DNA from: Geobacter sp. UBA1603 | GTDB lineage: Bacteria; Desulfobacterota; Desulfuromonadia; Geobacterales; Pseudopelobacteraceae | NCBI GenBank assembly: GCA_002322035.1 | Contig: DCNF01000020.1 | Location: 30,494 to 45,196, forward strand | Direction of reading: 5' to 3' | DNA length: 14,703 nt | Shown here: piece by piece, positions 1-9,722 of the stretch | How the letters are laid out: each line of letters begins with the position of its first letter | How positions within the stretch are numbered: position 1 is the first letter of the stretch | Translations under genes and position numbers: made by a program | The notes under the pieces: model-generated | Told to the model about the DNA's origin: nothing | Databases searched by the model: none | What the model saw: only the letters and a program-made list of their open reading frames with translations

Positions 1-1
1 G

Positions 2-202
2 CCGGCAGCCGCTCCGTTGCAGCAGGAAAAACCCCAGCCACCTGCAGCACTCGCGCTCCCCCCGGACTCCGCCGCGCCGACCGGAGAAGAGAAGCAGCCT
101 GCCGCCGGCAGCGGAAAAAAACGGGGCCGTAACCGCAAGCACGGACACCGCCGGAAACAGAATGACACACCACGCACGCCGTCAGGCACACCGGGAGCAT
201 AA
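2..202 (+). CDS. C-terminal tail of an upstream protein, possibly PSP1/RicT family (5' end cut by window)
   Basis: The frame is open from the window edge to a TAA at 200-202, so only the last 66 residues are visible. They are low-complexity: a Pro/Ala-rich stretch followed by a strongly basic Gly/Lys/Arg/His segment (GKKRGRNRKHGHRRKQ) and a short Pro/Thr/Ser-rich end. No catalytic motif is present in this piece. The stop lies 2 bases before the metG ATG, so the two genes are almost certainly co-transcribed. In Geobacter relatives a PSP1-domain (RicT/YaaT-like) protein commonly precedes metG and can carry a basic tail, which is the reason for the tentative name. An internal TTG at 17 could start a 61-residue protein, but the frame continues upstream and the composition looks like a tail, so a separate small gene is unlikely. 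Confidence 0.6.
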   Translation, partial: PAAAPLQQEKPQPPAALALPPDSAAPTGEEKQPAAGSGKKRGRNRKHGHRRKQNDTPRTPSGTPGA

Positions 203-204
203 CC

Positions 205-1722
<1,518 letters not shown>

Positions 1723-1755
1723 TCGGAACAGGCCACAGACAGCGGTACATCAGGC

Positions 1756-2682
1756 TTATCGGGCGACATTCTCCACAATTTCGAGGAAAAACGCCTCCAG
1801 ATCTTTTCGCTTTGTTTCGATCAGCGTAATCTCAAGCGCATGGTGTGATACTAAAGCGGTAAACTCGTTAAAACGGCCGGCCGGGACCGAATACTCCCTG
1901 AAAACCTCACTGGAGCGGATCAGGCCGAACGAAGCAAGCGCAGTATGGTTTCCGATCCCTGCTTTGGTCTGCACCACATATCCTTCAATACCGCTGCGCA
2001 TGATAGTCTCGACCCGATCAAGCGCCATCAGACGACCCTTGACAATCACCCCGACCCGGTCGCAGACTTTTTCCACGTCATCCGTGATATGTGTACTGAA
2101 AAAAACCGTCTTGCCACGTTTTTTCAGATCAAGGATGATATCCTTAACCAGAGCCCTCCCGATCGGGTCGAGCCCGCTCATCGGTTCATCAAGGATATAC
2201 AATTCCGGATCGTGAATCATGGTCTGGGCCAATCCAACCCTCTGTACCATCCCCTTACTGTAGCTGCGGATCGGCCGTTTACGGGCATCGGAAAGCTCCA
2301 GCAGCCTGAGTGACTCTTCCACCCTGCGCGCCAGCAGATCATCCGGCATCCTGAACGTCCTGCCGACAAACTGGAGATACTCCTCTGCTGACAAATAGTC
2401 ATAGAACGCCGGATTTTCCGGGAGAAAACCGACTTTCATCCGTGACTCAACACTGCCGATTGTCTCACCGATAATCGTTGCTGAACCGGCTGTTGGGGCA
2501 ATAAGTCCCATCAAACATTTGATGGTCGTGCTTTTGCCGGCACCATTCGGGCCGAGAAAGCCAAATACTTCCCCCTGGGGAACCTGCATCGTCAAACCGC
2601 AGAGCGCCTCCACCCGTAGACCGCGCTTGCCTTTAAACTGTTTTGAAAGCCCCTGTATATCAAGTGCAACGCCATTGCTCAC
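1756..2682 (-). CDS. ABC transporter ATP-binding protein (ABC-2 exporter type)
   Basis: Nucleotide-binding subunit of an ABC-2 type exporter, 308 residues, expected on the cytoplasmic face of the inner membrane. Visible motifs: Walker A GPNGAGKST at 44-52, a Q-loop region GFLPENPAFYDYLS around 85-98, an ABC signature of the form SYSKGMVQR around 140-148 (YSKGM in place of LSGGQ, usual in this subfamily), Walker B LYILDEP at 161-167 followed by a GLDP D-loop, and the switch histidine in FFSTHI (His198). About 80 C-terminal residues beyond the core form the accessory domain often seen in DrrA/CcmA-like ATPases. The start is GTG at 2682 and overlaps the upstream TPR gene's TGA by 4 bases (GTGA), with a GGAGG ribosome binding site inside the upstream gene. 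It is the last gene of the - strand cluster. The substrate cannot be told from sequence. Confidence 0.93.
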   Translation of the reverse strand: MSNGVALDIQGLSKQFKGKRGLRVEALCGLTMQVPQGEVFGFLGPNGAGKSTTIKCLMGLIAPTAGSATIIGETIGSVESRMKVGFLPENPAFYDYLSAEEYLQFVGRTFRMPDDLLARRVEESLRLLELSDARKRPIRSYSKGMVQRVGLAQTMIHDPELYILDEPMSGLDPIGRALVKDIILDLKKRGKTVFFSTHITDDVEKVCDRVGVIVKGRLMALDRVETIMRSGIEGYVVQTKAGIGNHTALASFGLIRSSEVFREYSVPAGRFNEFTALVSHHALEITLIETKRKDLEAFFLEIVENVAR

Positions 2683-3539
2683 TTCCTGCCTCCAAATGCG
2701 AATTTGCTGGTAGTGCTGACCTTTCCATCCGGCTCCAGGTAAAAGGTGCCGCCGTATGGATCAACCGGAGCCGGGGCAATAAGTCCTTTGCCGATAAGCG
2801 TTTCAAGGGTAACCGGAAGCTGGCCCCTTGAGGCACGATAGGCATCGCGGGCCTTTTCAATCCGGCTAACCTCCTTAAAGGCCTTCAAGCGGATCTGGTA
2901 ATTCTTTTTGACCGCCTGATTTTTCTCACCCTGCGCCATCATCGTCAGGTAGGCAATTGCCAACTCGGTCTGGCCAGACTCCTGCATATATCGGCCAGCA
3001 AGACTGAAATGCAGTTCCTGGCCGCTCAACTCGCCAGCCCGTTTGTAGAATTCAGCGGCTTTACCGTAATCCTTGAGGAAGTAAGAATAATTAAATCCGG
3101 CAAAGAACGGCAGATACCAGTCCCAGGTCCGATATTTCATACCATATTCCAGCAACTTATTTGCGATGGCATACTGCTTCACTTCCCAGGTGAGAAATGA
3201 CTGGGCAAAATAATAGCCATCCATATTATAGGGATCAAGCTTGAGGGCGGTGTGGATGATATTTGACATCCCACGATAATCAGGTATTGCGGCGACTGTT
3301 TTTTCAAACTGCTTATCGGTCAGACCCCCGAAATACATGATCACCTTCATTAGCAGCGCAGAACTGATAAAGGTTTTCTGATCGGCACACAGATATTGAA
3401 AGGTCGAGGCCTCGGGGATATAGCCAAGCTTTTCCTCAACAGGTTTATGCTTCATATGGCGGGTAAACGGCACCATCACTGCTGCATACAACAACAACGA
3501 AACGATAAATAAAATGAACGGCCGAACCGATGAAGTCAT
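2679..3539 (-). CDS. Membrane-anchored TPR-like protein with a pseudopilin (T2SSG)-like C-terminal segment
   Basis: The ATG at 3539 is chosen because it makes a 4-base ATGA overlap with the upstream permease stop and has a GGAGAG ribosome binding site; the frame is open for 24 more codons upstream, but these would lie inside the permease gene. The 286-residue product has one N-terminal hydrophobic helix (about 7-24) and no lipobox, so it is probably a membrane anchor with the rest outside the cytoplasm. Residues about 75-225 are helical and TPR-like (for example KDYGKAAEFYKRAGELSG). The last 55 residues read ARDAYRASRGQLPVTLETL ... APVDPYGGTFYLEPDGKVSTTSK, resembling the C-terminal part of GspG-like major pseudopilins: Y..x.G.LP.TL..L followed by PVDPYG and a Gly-Lys-Ser end. 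It lies between the permease and ATPase genes of one exporter, so it is probably an accessory part of that system. The exact function is not recognised. Confidence 0.75.
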   Translation of the reverse strand: MTSSVRPFILFIVSLLLYAAVMVPFTRHMKHKPVEEKLGYIPEASTFQYLCADQKTFISSALLMKVIMYFGGLTDKQFEKTVAAIPDYRGMSNIIHTALKLDPYNMDGYYFAQSFLTWEVKQYAIANKLLEYGMKYRTWDWYLPFFAGFNYSYFLKDYGKAAEFYKRAGELSGQELHFSLAGRYMQESGQTELAIAYLTMMAQGEKNQAVKKNYQIRLKAFKEVSRIEKARDAYRASRGQLPVTLETLIGKGLIAPAPVDPYGGTFYLEPDGKVSTTSKFAFGGRK

Positions 3540-4330
3540 TTCATCTCTCTCCGGCCAAACAGGAGTGAGCTGGCTAAAAGCAATACAGCCGTATAAATTC
3601 CGCCATAACAAAAAGTGGTTAACACTCCCCCTAGCGATGGTTTTATTGAATAAATTGCATATACCTTGAGATCAAACGATTGAAGATTGGGTAACAGATA
3701 ATACAAAACCAGTGCGGCATTTTTGACTATTGCGGAAACCACTTTTTCTGAAGCCGGAGTATGAAGATAGTCATAGACCTGCTGTGTGATGGTTCCAACC
3801 AGAAAAATGCTCACCGTGCCAAATACCGGAAGAAAAAAAGAGGTGCTCACTGCAGACAGGAGCATGGCAACACCAACCAGAAGAATATATTTGAATGCAT
3901 CAAACACAATAGCTGCCATAATCAGCCCCCATTCTACAGGACGTGCCGGGGGGTAACCCATCGAAGAAACCTTGATTGAAATCATGGCGGCGCATCCGAG
4001 AACAAATGCTGTCAACACAAGAAACAGCGCAATGCCGAAAAACTTGCCAAAAACATACGAGGTACGGCTTATCGGCAAACTGACGACGCTGAAGGTATAG
4101 CGTCGTTCAATATCTTTCCACATTGAAGTAGCGCCAAGAAACACAGAAAGCAGCAGCATGATAAAGGAGATTGTTGACAATGAGAGCGTTATGGAGAGTT
4201 CAGTAACCTGGCGCATGGACAGAGATGCCGCTGAAGGAATAAATACAATCAGTCCTGCAAGCGCCATGATGCCCTGGAAGATTCTATCCCGGAATATACC
4301 TTTGAGGGTGATTAGCAGTACGTCTTTCAT
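3536..4330 (-). CDS. ABC-2 type transporter permease
   Basis: Inner-membrane subunit of the exporter whose ATPase is encoded two genes downstream. The 264-residue protein has about six hydrophobic segments: near 17-35, 45-68, 95-118, 135-160, 166-185 and 235-258. There is an ABC-2-like N-terminal cytoplasmic helix (MKDVLLITLKGIFRDRI) and a conserved-looking turn after the second segment (KDIERRYTFSVVSLPISRTSYVFGKFFG), which is typical of ABC-2/NosY-like permeases. The ATG at 4330 has a GAGG ribosome binding site and the stop overlaps the next start by 4 bases. A 68-base gap separates it from the glycosyltransferase gene upstream, so this cassette could have its own weak promoter or be read through. 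The substrate is unknown; polysaccharide-related cargo would fit the neighbouring genes but is inference. Confidence 0.88.
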   Translation of the reverse strand: MKDVLLITLKGIFRDRIFQGIMALAGLIVFIPSAASLSMRQVTELSITLSLSTISFIMLLLSVFLGATSMWKDIERRYTFSVVSLPISRTSYVFGKFFGIALFLVLTAFVLGCAAMISIKVSSMGYPPARPVEWGLIMAAIVFDAFKYILLVGVAMLLSAVSTSFFLPVFGTVSIFLVGTITQQVYDYLHTPASEKVVSAIVKNAALVLYYLLPNLQSFDLKVYAIYSIKPSLGGVLTTFCYGGIYTAVLLLASSLLFGRREMK

Positions 4331-4398
4331 ATTAACCTCGATTTAAACTGGAAAATCTGCTTTAAAACTGTCTACTTGACAAGAAATATTACTCAACT

Positions 4399-5229
4399 TC
4401 ATGAATAATTCCTATTGTATATTACAATTGGATTGTTTTTGTTTGCTTCATACTCATTTAAAATATCTTGTTTAGTAACATTATGGTACTGAATAGTATA
4501 TCCATTTTCCAGGTTATGCTTAGATTGCCTCCATTTGCGATTGATGATCCTTCTTTTAATAGTTTCTTCAACATCAACAAGCCGCCAGTGAGAACCTTGG
4601 AGCATATCCTTTTGACTGATTGTCACACGTTTTTGATTTAGTGTCTCGATATACTTACCCCCATCGTTTAATAGAATACTAATGGTAACATTTTCAACAC
4701 ACAGGAAATGGTTACCCCTGCCAATGATCACATTTAATCCAGATCGTAGTACACATGGCTTGATATAGGATAGATTCTCTTCTGAATTCATATTCGGATC
4801 ACCATGCCTACGCTGTAACCATACAGGTAGAGTTGGGTCAAGAGGCGCATCCATTTCATGTTTATAGATCTGCCAGAGATGCACAAAATATATATCTTTT
4901 GCCGTCTCAGCAATATGCGCAGAAACTGGTTTTTCTACATCATTACAGAAGATAAACTCATCTGAATCAACCAAAATTACATACTCTGCATTGCTTACAG
5001 AATGATAGGCCTGATTAAACTTTTTCGCCTTAATTGTATCATCCATCATATCGGGAAACTTAAAATATTCGATAGTGACATTCGGGTACTGGCTGGCAAT
5101 AGCTACCGTGTCATCATTGGTGTCTGCATCAATGATTAGCCGTATTTTGTCAACCCACCTATAATGGTTTAAAAAAAACGGAGCTAAAAATTCTTCATTA
5201 TACCAAATAGTAATTAGTTCAAACTTCAT
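4399..5229 (-). CDS. Glycosyltransferase, GT2-like (GT-A fold)
   Basis: A 276-residue soluble protein that begins with the GT-A pattern of the Glyco_tranf_2_4-like group: FELITIWYNEEFLAPFFLNH at residues 3-22, followed by RLIIDADTNDDT and the DxD-type metal and nucleotide-sugar motif VILVDSDEFIF with DSD at 88-90. The second half holds several His and Trp residues (HLWQIYKHEM, GRGNHFLC, GSHWRL), as is usual for such enzymes. No membrane segment is seen, so it should act on the cytoplasmic side, transferring a sugar to a lipid-linked, peptide or glycan acceptor that cannot be named. The ATG at 5229 follows the radical SAM stop by 12 bases, with AGGG as a weak ribosome binding site. The gene is noticeably AT-rich and uses many A/T-ending codons, unlike metG and pilR, suggesting foreign origin or fast divergence. 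Confidence 0.82.
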   Translation of the reverse strand: MKFELITIWYNEEFLAPFFLNHYRWVDKIRLIIDADTNDDTVAIASQYPNVTIEYFKFPDMMDDTIKAKKFNQAYHSVSNAEYVILVDSDEFIFCNDVEKPVSAHIAETAKDIYFVHLWQIYKHEMDAPLDPTLPVWLQRRHGDPNMNSEENLSYIKPCVLRSGLNVIIGRGNHFLCVENVTISILLNDGGKYIETLNQKRVTISQKDMLQGSHWRLVDVEETIKRRIINRKWRQSKHNLENGYTIQYHNVTKQDILNEYEANKNNPIVIYNRNYS

Positions 5230-5241
5230 GCATTGAAATCC

Positions 5242-6129
5242 CTATTTGATTGTTCTGGTAAACCCACGGCCTTCAGGTGCAATCTCATCATCTTTCAAGT
5301 CACCCCGATAGTTGCCAGGTGTCCACGTTGGAATGTTTCTAATAATATCCTCTTTTGTAAATTGATGGTCGAAGAGTTCAATATCGGCATCCTCGACTTT
5401 CTTAAGCCCCTTGTTCCTGAATTCATTCAGTAGCGATAGAGAGAATTTTTCCGATTTCTTCTGTATAAACTCACGATTCATCGGTATAGCCATTCCGCAG
5501 TTATCACAAAAAACATCCCTCTGATCTTTAAATTCATCCGGTCCCTTTTGCCACCAGCCCGGAACAACAGGCCATGCGTTCTTTCCGTCATGAAGCAGTA
5601 CATCTTGCGCCGCTGCCACTTCACAAAAATAAGCCCCAAAGTGATTAATCGTAGGACACCAAGTACGCTGTACCCAGCAGTCATCAATCAATTGCGATCG
5701 CAAGTCTGCATCTTGTACGACATCCTTGATTGCAATTGTGAGTGGTTGGTGTTTACAAGTCCGTAGCTGCTCCTTATTGTGTTCATTATAGGCAATAAAG
5801 TTAAAAGTTCTCTTAATGTATGGAAGATAATCCTTAAAATTTTTACCCCCTGATGTCCAAAATCCCATTTTTTCCGCGGGAAAACGCATTCTTATCAATT
5901 TGGTAATCTGTGGGAAATCAGGATGCAATAGGGGTTCACCGCCAATTACTCCGATCATTCCAGGCCAATCCACGAGTGAATCAAGAGCAATTTCGAACTG
6001 TTCCAAAGTCATATGACGCCTCTGGTCATGGCGTAAGTGCCTGTTATATCTTGAACAATACAGACATGACAGAAAACAGAAATTAGTAATATCAATTTGC
6101 ATACACCATGCATTGTAGATAGGTTGCAA
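5242..6129 (-). CDS. Radical SAM protein with additional C-terminal cysteines (SPASM-like)
   Basis: A 295-residue protein of the radical SAM superfamily. The iron-sulfur motif CX3CX2C is at Cys18, Cys22 and Cys25 (CFLSCLYC), preceded by QIDITNF, and the SAM-binding GGEP motif is at 63-66 (VIGGEPLLHPDF). Further cysteines at 151, 158, 169, 208 and 211 (CWVQRTWC, YFCEVAAA, CDNC) are placed as expected for an auxiliary cluster domain of SPASM or twitch type. Many such enzymes modify peptides or sugars; the substrate here is unknown. The start is probably TTG at 6129: GGAGG sits 6 bases upstream, inside the last codons of the previous gene. An in-frame ATG nine codons later would remove part of the N-terminal strand and lies very close to the cluster motif. 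It lies between a double OGT-like gene and a glycosyltransferase in one operon. Confidence 0.9.
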   Translation of the reverse strand: MQPIYNAWCMQIDITNFCFLSCLYCSRYNRHLRHDQRRHMTLEQFEIALDSLVDWPGMIGVIGGEPLLHPDFPQITKLIRMRFPAEKMGFWTSGGKNFKDYLPYIKRTFNFIAYNEHNKEQLRTCKHQPLTIAIKDVVQDADLRSQLIDDCWVQRTWCPTINHFGAYFCEVAAAQDVLLHDGKNAWPVVPGWWQKGPDEFKDQRDVFCDNCGMAIPMNREFIQKKSEKFSLSLLNEFRNKGLKKVEDADIELFDHQFTKEDIIRNIPTWTPGNYRGDLKDDEIAPEGRGFTRTIK

Positions 6130-6131
6130 TT

Positions 6132-9100
6132 CTATCCTCCAGAGTTGGATATATCCAACATTTCATGAAAAACACACTCAACATTTGCAGCATATTGTTT
6201 AGCATCGCATAAAGGTGACTCATACATGCGTTGCCTTAAACCCTCTCGTATAGTTGATAGTTGCTCTTTATCACGAGTAAGCTGAACAGCGTATTCGCAA
6301 TATTCGACTATTGAGTTTGCAACCAAACCATTTAGTCCAACCTGATATAAAAACGACTTCGTCTGCCTGCTGATTGGTAGATCACCCGCCAGGGTAACTA
6401 TCGGAACCCCCATCCAAAGAGAGTAAAGACTCGTCATACCCCCAGTAAACGGGAATGGATCAAGCGAGATATCAATATCTCCATATTCAGCCAACATCAG
6501 GTACAGATTTGATTCCGGGCGCAATTCAAGCCTCTTCCTTGCTAGACCATACCGCTCAAAACGTTGCCGTGTATAACGGCGTACATCCGGATCATTCAGC
6601 GACTTAAATTTAAGGATCAGGCGTGATTTTGGTACGCGCCGTAATATTTCTACCCAGGTCTCAATAACTTCGTCGCTGATTTTCTGAAGATTGTTGAAAC
6701 TTCCAAACGTAATATATTCGTTATCAAAAAATGGAGAATCAACCACTTCTGGTGAATTATCGGGCGGCATAAAACAGAACCTGTTGTGAGGTAAATATAC
6801 CGGCTGTTCAGAAAACCATTTTTTATCTTCAGGGCGAATGAAATCGGGGTCAGCAATAATATAATCCATTTCGGCCAAACCGGTCGTATGGCCATATCCG
6901 ATCCATGTGGCCTGGACAGGAGCTGCACGACGGGCAAATACTGACAAACCACGTTGTTTGGCATCCGTATGACCCGTAAGATCAATAAGTATATCTATTT
7001 CATCATTCTTGATAGTGGCAATAACATCGTCATCAGGCCATCCGCAGATATCATGCCAGCCATCGGAAACACTTCGATACCATTGATTAAGATAGTCTGG
7101 AACTCCCCCGCTTGTATTATAACAAAATAGAGAAAATCGACTACGGTTACGATGCGTGAAAAATGGCTTTAGCAATACACCAACTGGATGAGCCCGGAAA
7201 TCTGGGGAAAGAAAACCAATTCGTAGCGGTCCGTTTTTTTCCACCACCGGTCTGCTGGCGATCGAAAAATTGCAGCTAGCTGATTTGAGAGCCTGCTCAA
7301 ACATCCTACCAAGCTGGTACAGCTCAGCTTGAGTAGTTTCCGGATGGTACATTGATAATCCCATAAGAGCAGACGCGAGAGAACTGTTTCCGGGATCATG
7401 GGATATGGCAACACGTAGACGTGTGAGTGCGGCTGGAATGTCACCATACAAACCATTGACAATAGCTAAGTGTCCAAGTGAATCGACATTATTCGGCTCA
7501 ATCGTCAATGCATGCTCCAGTGACAAGCGGGCTTCATGCAGATAACCAAGCTGAAGACAAACTTCTCCGAGTGAATTCAAAGCGGCACAATCATCCGGTG
7601 AAATAATACACGCTTTGTGCAATATTATTCTTGCCTCGTGAAAGCGCCCGCATGATTTAAGAGCCATACCACAATTAATGTATACTTGTGAATTATCAGG
7701 CGCATTCCTGACCGCTTTACGAAACGCCCTAATAGCATCGTCAATGAAGCCAAGTTTTTTATACGCAATTCCAAGATTATTCTGGGCATATTCATTATAG
7801 GGATCTCGCTTGATCACACGGCGAAACAGCCCAATGGCCCGCTCATAAGCTCCGTCTTTCAAATTACTGATACCGGCACCCAACAACTCATCCGTACTGA
7901 AGTGTCGCATTGTGTCTGATGAAACCGGCAGTTGTTTTGACTCACCGGCACACCAAGTCTGCCACATTGTGCGATAAGCATCCTCAAGGTTTCTGGTGAA
8001 CTGGTCACTGTTCAGAACAGGAGACGACCTGAATTTTCCACGAAGACCTTTTCTAATTTCATTCAATTTAGTTATATCTGACGCAAGGCGTAACGCTATA
8101 GAAACGAATTCATCATCTGTTTTAGCAACCCATTCGGGGTATCCTATGGCATACAAATAAGCCTTACCCTGTCGCGCAATCGGAGTATTACCGGCAAGCG
8201 TCACTAGTGGGACTCCCATCCAAAGCAGTTCACAGGTTGTCATCCCACCATTAAACGGAAAAGTATCTAATGATATGTCAATATCTCCATACTCTTTCAA
8301 CATTTCTTGATGAGGTGACTTATTACGGAGTTCAATACGATCGCAATCAATTCCATTGGCTTGAAACATTGCAAGTATAGCTCTGCATGTTTCTTCATCA
8401 GAAATATTTGACTTATAGATAAATTTTGAGTCAGGGACTTCATTTAGCACGCGGGCCCACAACTTGATTACTTCAGGCGACAATTTATGGATATTATTGA
8501 ATGAGCCGAACGTAATATGTCTATTCTTTATGGCTGGAGTGGGTGTTACATCCGGCGCATATTCTGGCGGCTGATAACAGAATCTGCAATTCGGCAAACG
8601 ATATACTTTTTCCGTAAACAACTTATCATCATCAACCGGATTAGTAATCGGATCGCCGAGCCAATAGTCTATCGCTCTTATGCCTGTCGTATTGAAATAC
8701 CCAATCCAAGACACCTGAACCGGTGCTGGTCGCCGCGCAAAAAGCCGAAGTCGAGAGAGACCAGTATGTCCAGCCAGGTCTATAAGTATATCGATACCAT
8801 CTCTACGAATAATAGCTTCTGCTTTGTCATCAGGAAACGCAGCTATGAGCCGATAACAATGTGCCACATTAACAAGTGCCTCGGTGGTTTGATCCGCAGC
8901 ATTACAGTTACTGTAAAGATACACCTCGAACTGGTCCTTATCATGGGCCCGCAATACCGGAAGCAAGTGGTAGCTTACCGGATGATTCTTAAAATCACCG
9001 GAAACATATCCAATCCGTAGTTTACGATTAGGGAATGGAGAGTTAAAATACAGTCGTGAGCGTTTTGTCAAGGGCGTCGCAAATTTGCGACCCCAGGCTA

Positions 9101-9722
9101 CCGCTTCACGATATATATCAAACGGAGATACGCCGGGAAGAACCTGCAAGGCAAACAACAGATTTGAGTGAGCATCACTGTTATAAGGATTTAACTTTAT
9201 AGATTTTAAGTAATTATCTACAGCAGTAGCGGCCAGACCTAAATGAAAAAAACATGTGCCGCGATGAGAATAAATTTCTGCAATAGACTCATCTAAATCC
9301 AATACTTGTTCACTTACTTTAAGCGATTCGCGGTGACGCTCTTGGTTAATCAGCACATGGGCCAAACCAACCAGTTGCTTAATACCATGGGGAGACAAGG
9401 TAATTGCTTTATTGAAAACAGCATTTGCTTCATCGAGACGCATTTCAAGCTGCAACAGTCGTCCGAGGTTATAATAGGCATCCACATAATCAGGCTGTAG
9501 ATGAATTGCATCTCGAATAAATTTCTCGCCAATTTCAAGGTCTCCTGTTCTATAGCTCAAAAGACCAATAGCATGAATGACTCGTGGGTGTTCAGGAAAC
9601 TTTGCGTAGAGTGCCCGACATCGTTTTAGAGCATGTTCTAATTTGCCTTTATCAGCAAGTCTGTTGATTTCAGCAAATTCATGGTTCATGAATCCATCAT
9701 TTTTTTGGCATTCAAGAGTCAC
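6132..9722 (-). CDS. Double-module TPR plus O-GlcNAc-transferase-like (SPINDLY, GT41) protein
   Basis: A 1196-residue protein made of two complete TPR-catalytic units, about twice the usual bacterial SPINDLY size. Unit 1: TPRs at about 15-185 and a GT41-like domain at about 234-592. Unit 2: TPRs at about 610-785 and a GT41-like domain at about 833-1190. Both catalytic domains carry the family signs: LRIGYVSGDFKNHP (235-248) and LRIGFLSPDFRAHP (833-846); DILIDLAGHT and DILIDLTGHT; RRPAPVQVSWIGY and RRAAPVQATWIGY; ITFGSFNN with the likely UDP-contacting Lys413 and Lys1014; and FNGGMTTCELLWMGVPLVTL and FTGGMTSLYSLWMGVPIVTL. GT41 enzymes add GlcNAc or other sugars to Ser/Thr of proteins; the acceptor here is unknown. 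The start used is GTG at 9722, giving a 4-base GTGA overlap with the upstream gene; an in-frame ATG at 9689 (11 codons later) is an alternative, and both have weak ribosome binding sites. No signal peptide is seen, so it is probably cytoplasmic. Confidence 0.9.
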   Translation of the reverse strand: MTLECQKNDGFMNHEFAEINRLADKGKLEHALKRCRALYAKFPEHPRVIHAIGLLSYRTGDLEIGEKFIRDAIHLQPDYVDAYYNLGRLLQLEMRLDEANAVFNKAITLSPHGIKQLVGLAHVLINQERHRESLKVSEQVLDLDESIAEIYSHRGTCFFHLGLAATAVDNYLKSIKLNPYNSDAHSNLLFALQVLPGVSPFDIYREAVAWGRKFATPLTKRSRLYFNSPFPNRKLRIGYVSGDFKNHPVSYHLLPVLRAHDKDQFEVYLYSNCNAADQTTEALVNVAHCYRLIAAFPDDKAEAIIRRDGIDILIDLAGHTGLSRLRLFARRPAPVQVSWIGYFNTTGIRAIDYWLGDPITNPVDDDKLFTEKVYRLPNCRFCYQPPEYAPDVTPTPAIKNRHITFGSFNNIHKLSPEVIKLWARVLNEVPDSKFIYKSNISDEETCRAILAMFQANGIDCDRIELRNKSPHQEMLKEYGDIDISLDTFPFNGGMTTCELLWMGVPLVTLAGNTPIARQGKAYLYAIGYPEWVAKTDDEFVSIALRLASDITKLNEIRKGLRGKFRSSPVLNSDQFTRNLEDAYRTMWQTWCAGESKQLPVSSDTMRHFSTDELLGAGISNLKDGAYERAIGLFRRVIKRDPYNEYAQNNLGIAYKKLGFIDDAIRAFRKAVRNAPDNSQVYINCGMALKSCGRFHEARIILHKACIISPDDCAALNSLGEVCLQLGYLHEARLSLEHALTIEPNNVDSLGHLAIVNGLYGDIPAALTRLRVAISHDPGNSSLASALMGLSMYHPETTQAELYQLGRMFEQALKSASCNFSIASRPVVEKNGPLRIGFLSPDFRAHPVGVLLKPFFTHRNRSRFSLFCYNTSGGVPDYLNQWYRSVSDGWHDICGWPDDDVIATIKNDEIDILIDLTGHTDAKQRGLSVFARRAAPVQATWIGYGHTTGLAEMDYIIADPDFIRPEDKKWFSEQPVYLPHNRFCFMPPDNSPEVVDSPFFDNEYITFGSFNNLQKISDEVIETWVEILRRVPKSRLILKFKSLNDPDVRRYTRQRFERYGLARKRLELRPESNLYLMLAEYGDIDISLDPFPFTGGMTSLYSLWMGVPIVTLAGDLPISRQTKSFLYQVGLNGLVANSIVEYCEYAVQLTRDKEQLSTIREGLRQRMYESPLCDAKQYAANVECVFHEMLDISNSGG
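6136..6140 (-). promoter_or_regulatory. Ribosome binding site that decides the TTG start of the radical SAM gene
   Basis: GGAGG lies on the - strand exactly 6 bases before the TTG at 6129 and overlaps the final Gly-Gly-stop codons of the preceding gene. No comparable purine tract precedes the later ATG, so the TTG is preferred. Confidence 0.7.

Noticed and set aside
1723..1755. Bidirectional terminator between metG and the ABC ATPase gene
   Set aside because: The 33-base gap shows no stem with a T-tract on either strand.
4331..4398. Sigma-70 type promoter (TTGTCA, 17 bases, CAGATT) before the ABC cassette
   Set aside because: The -10 half matches only three of six bases, and such matches are common by chance in AT-rich sequence.
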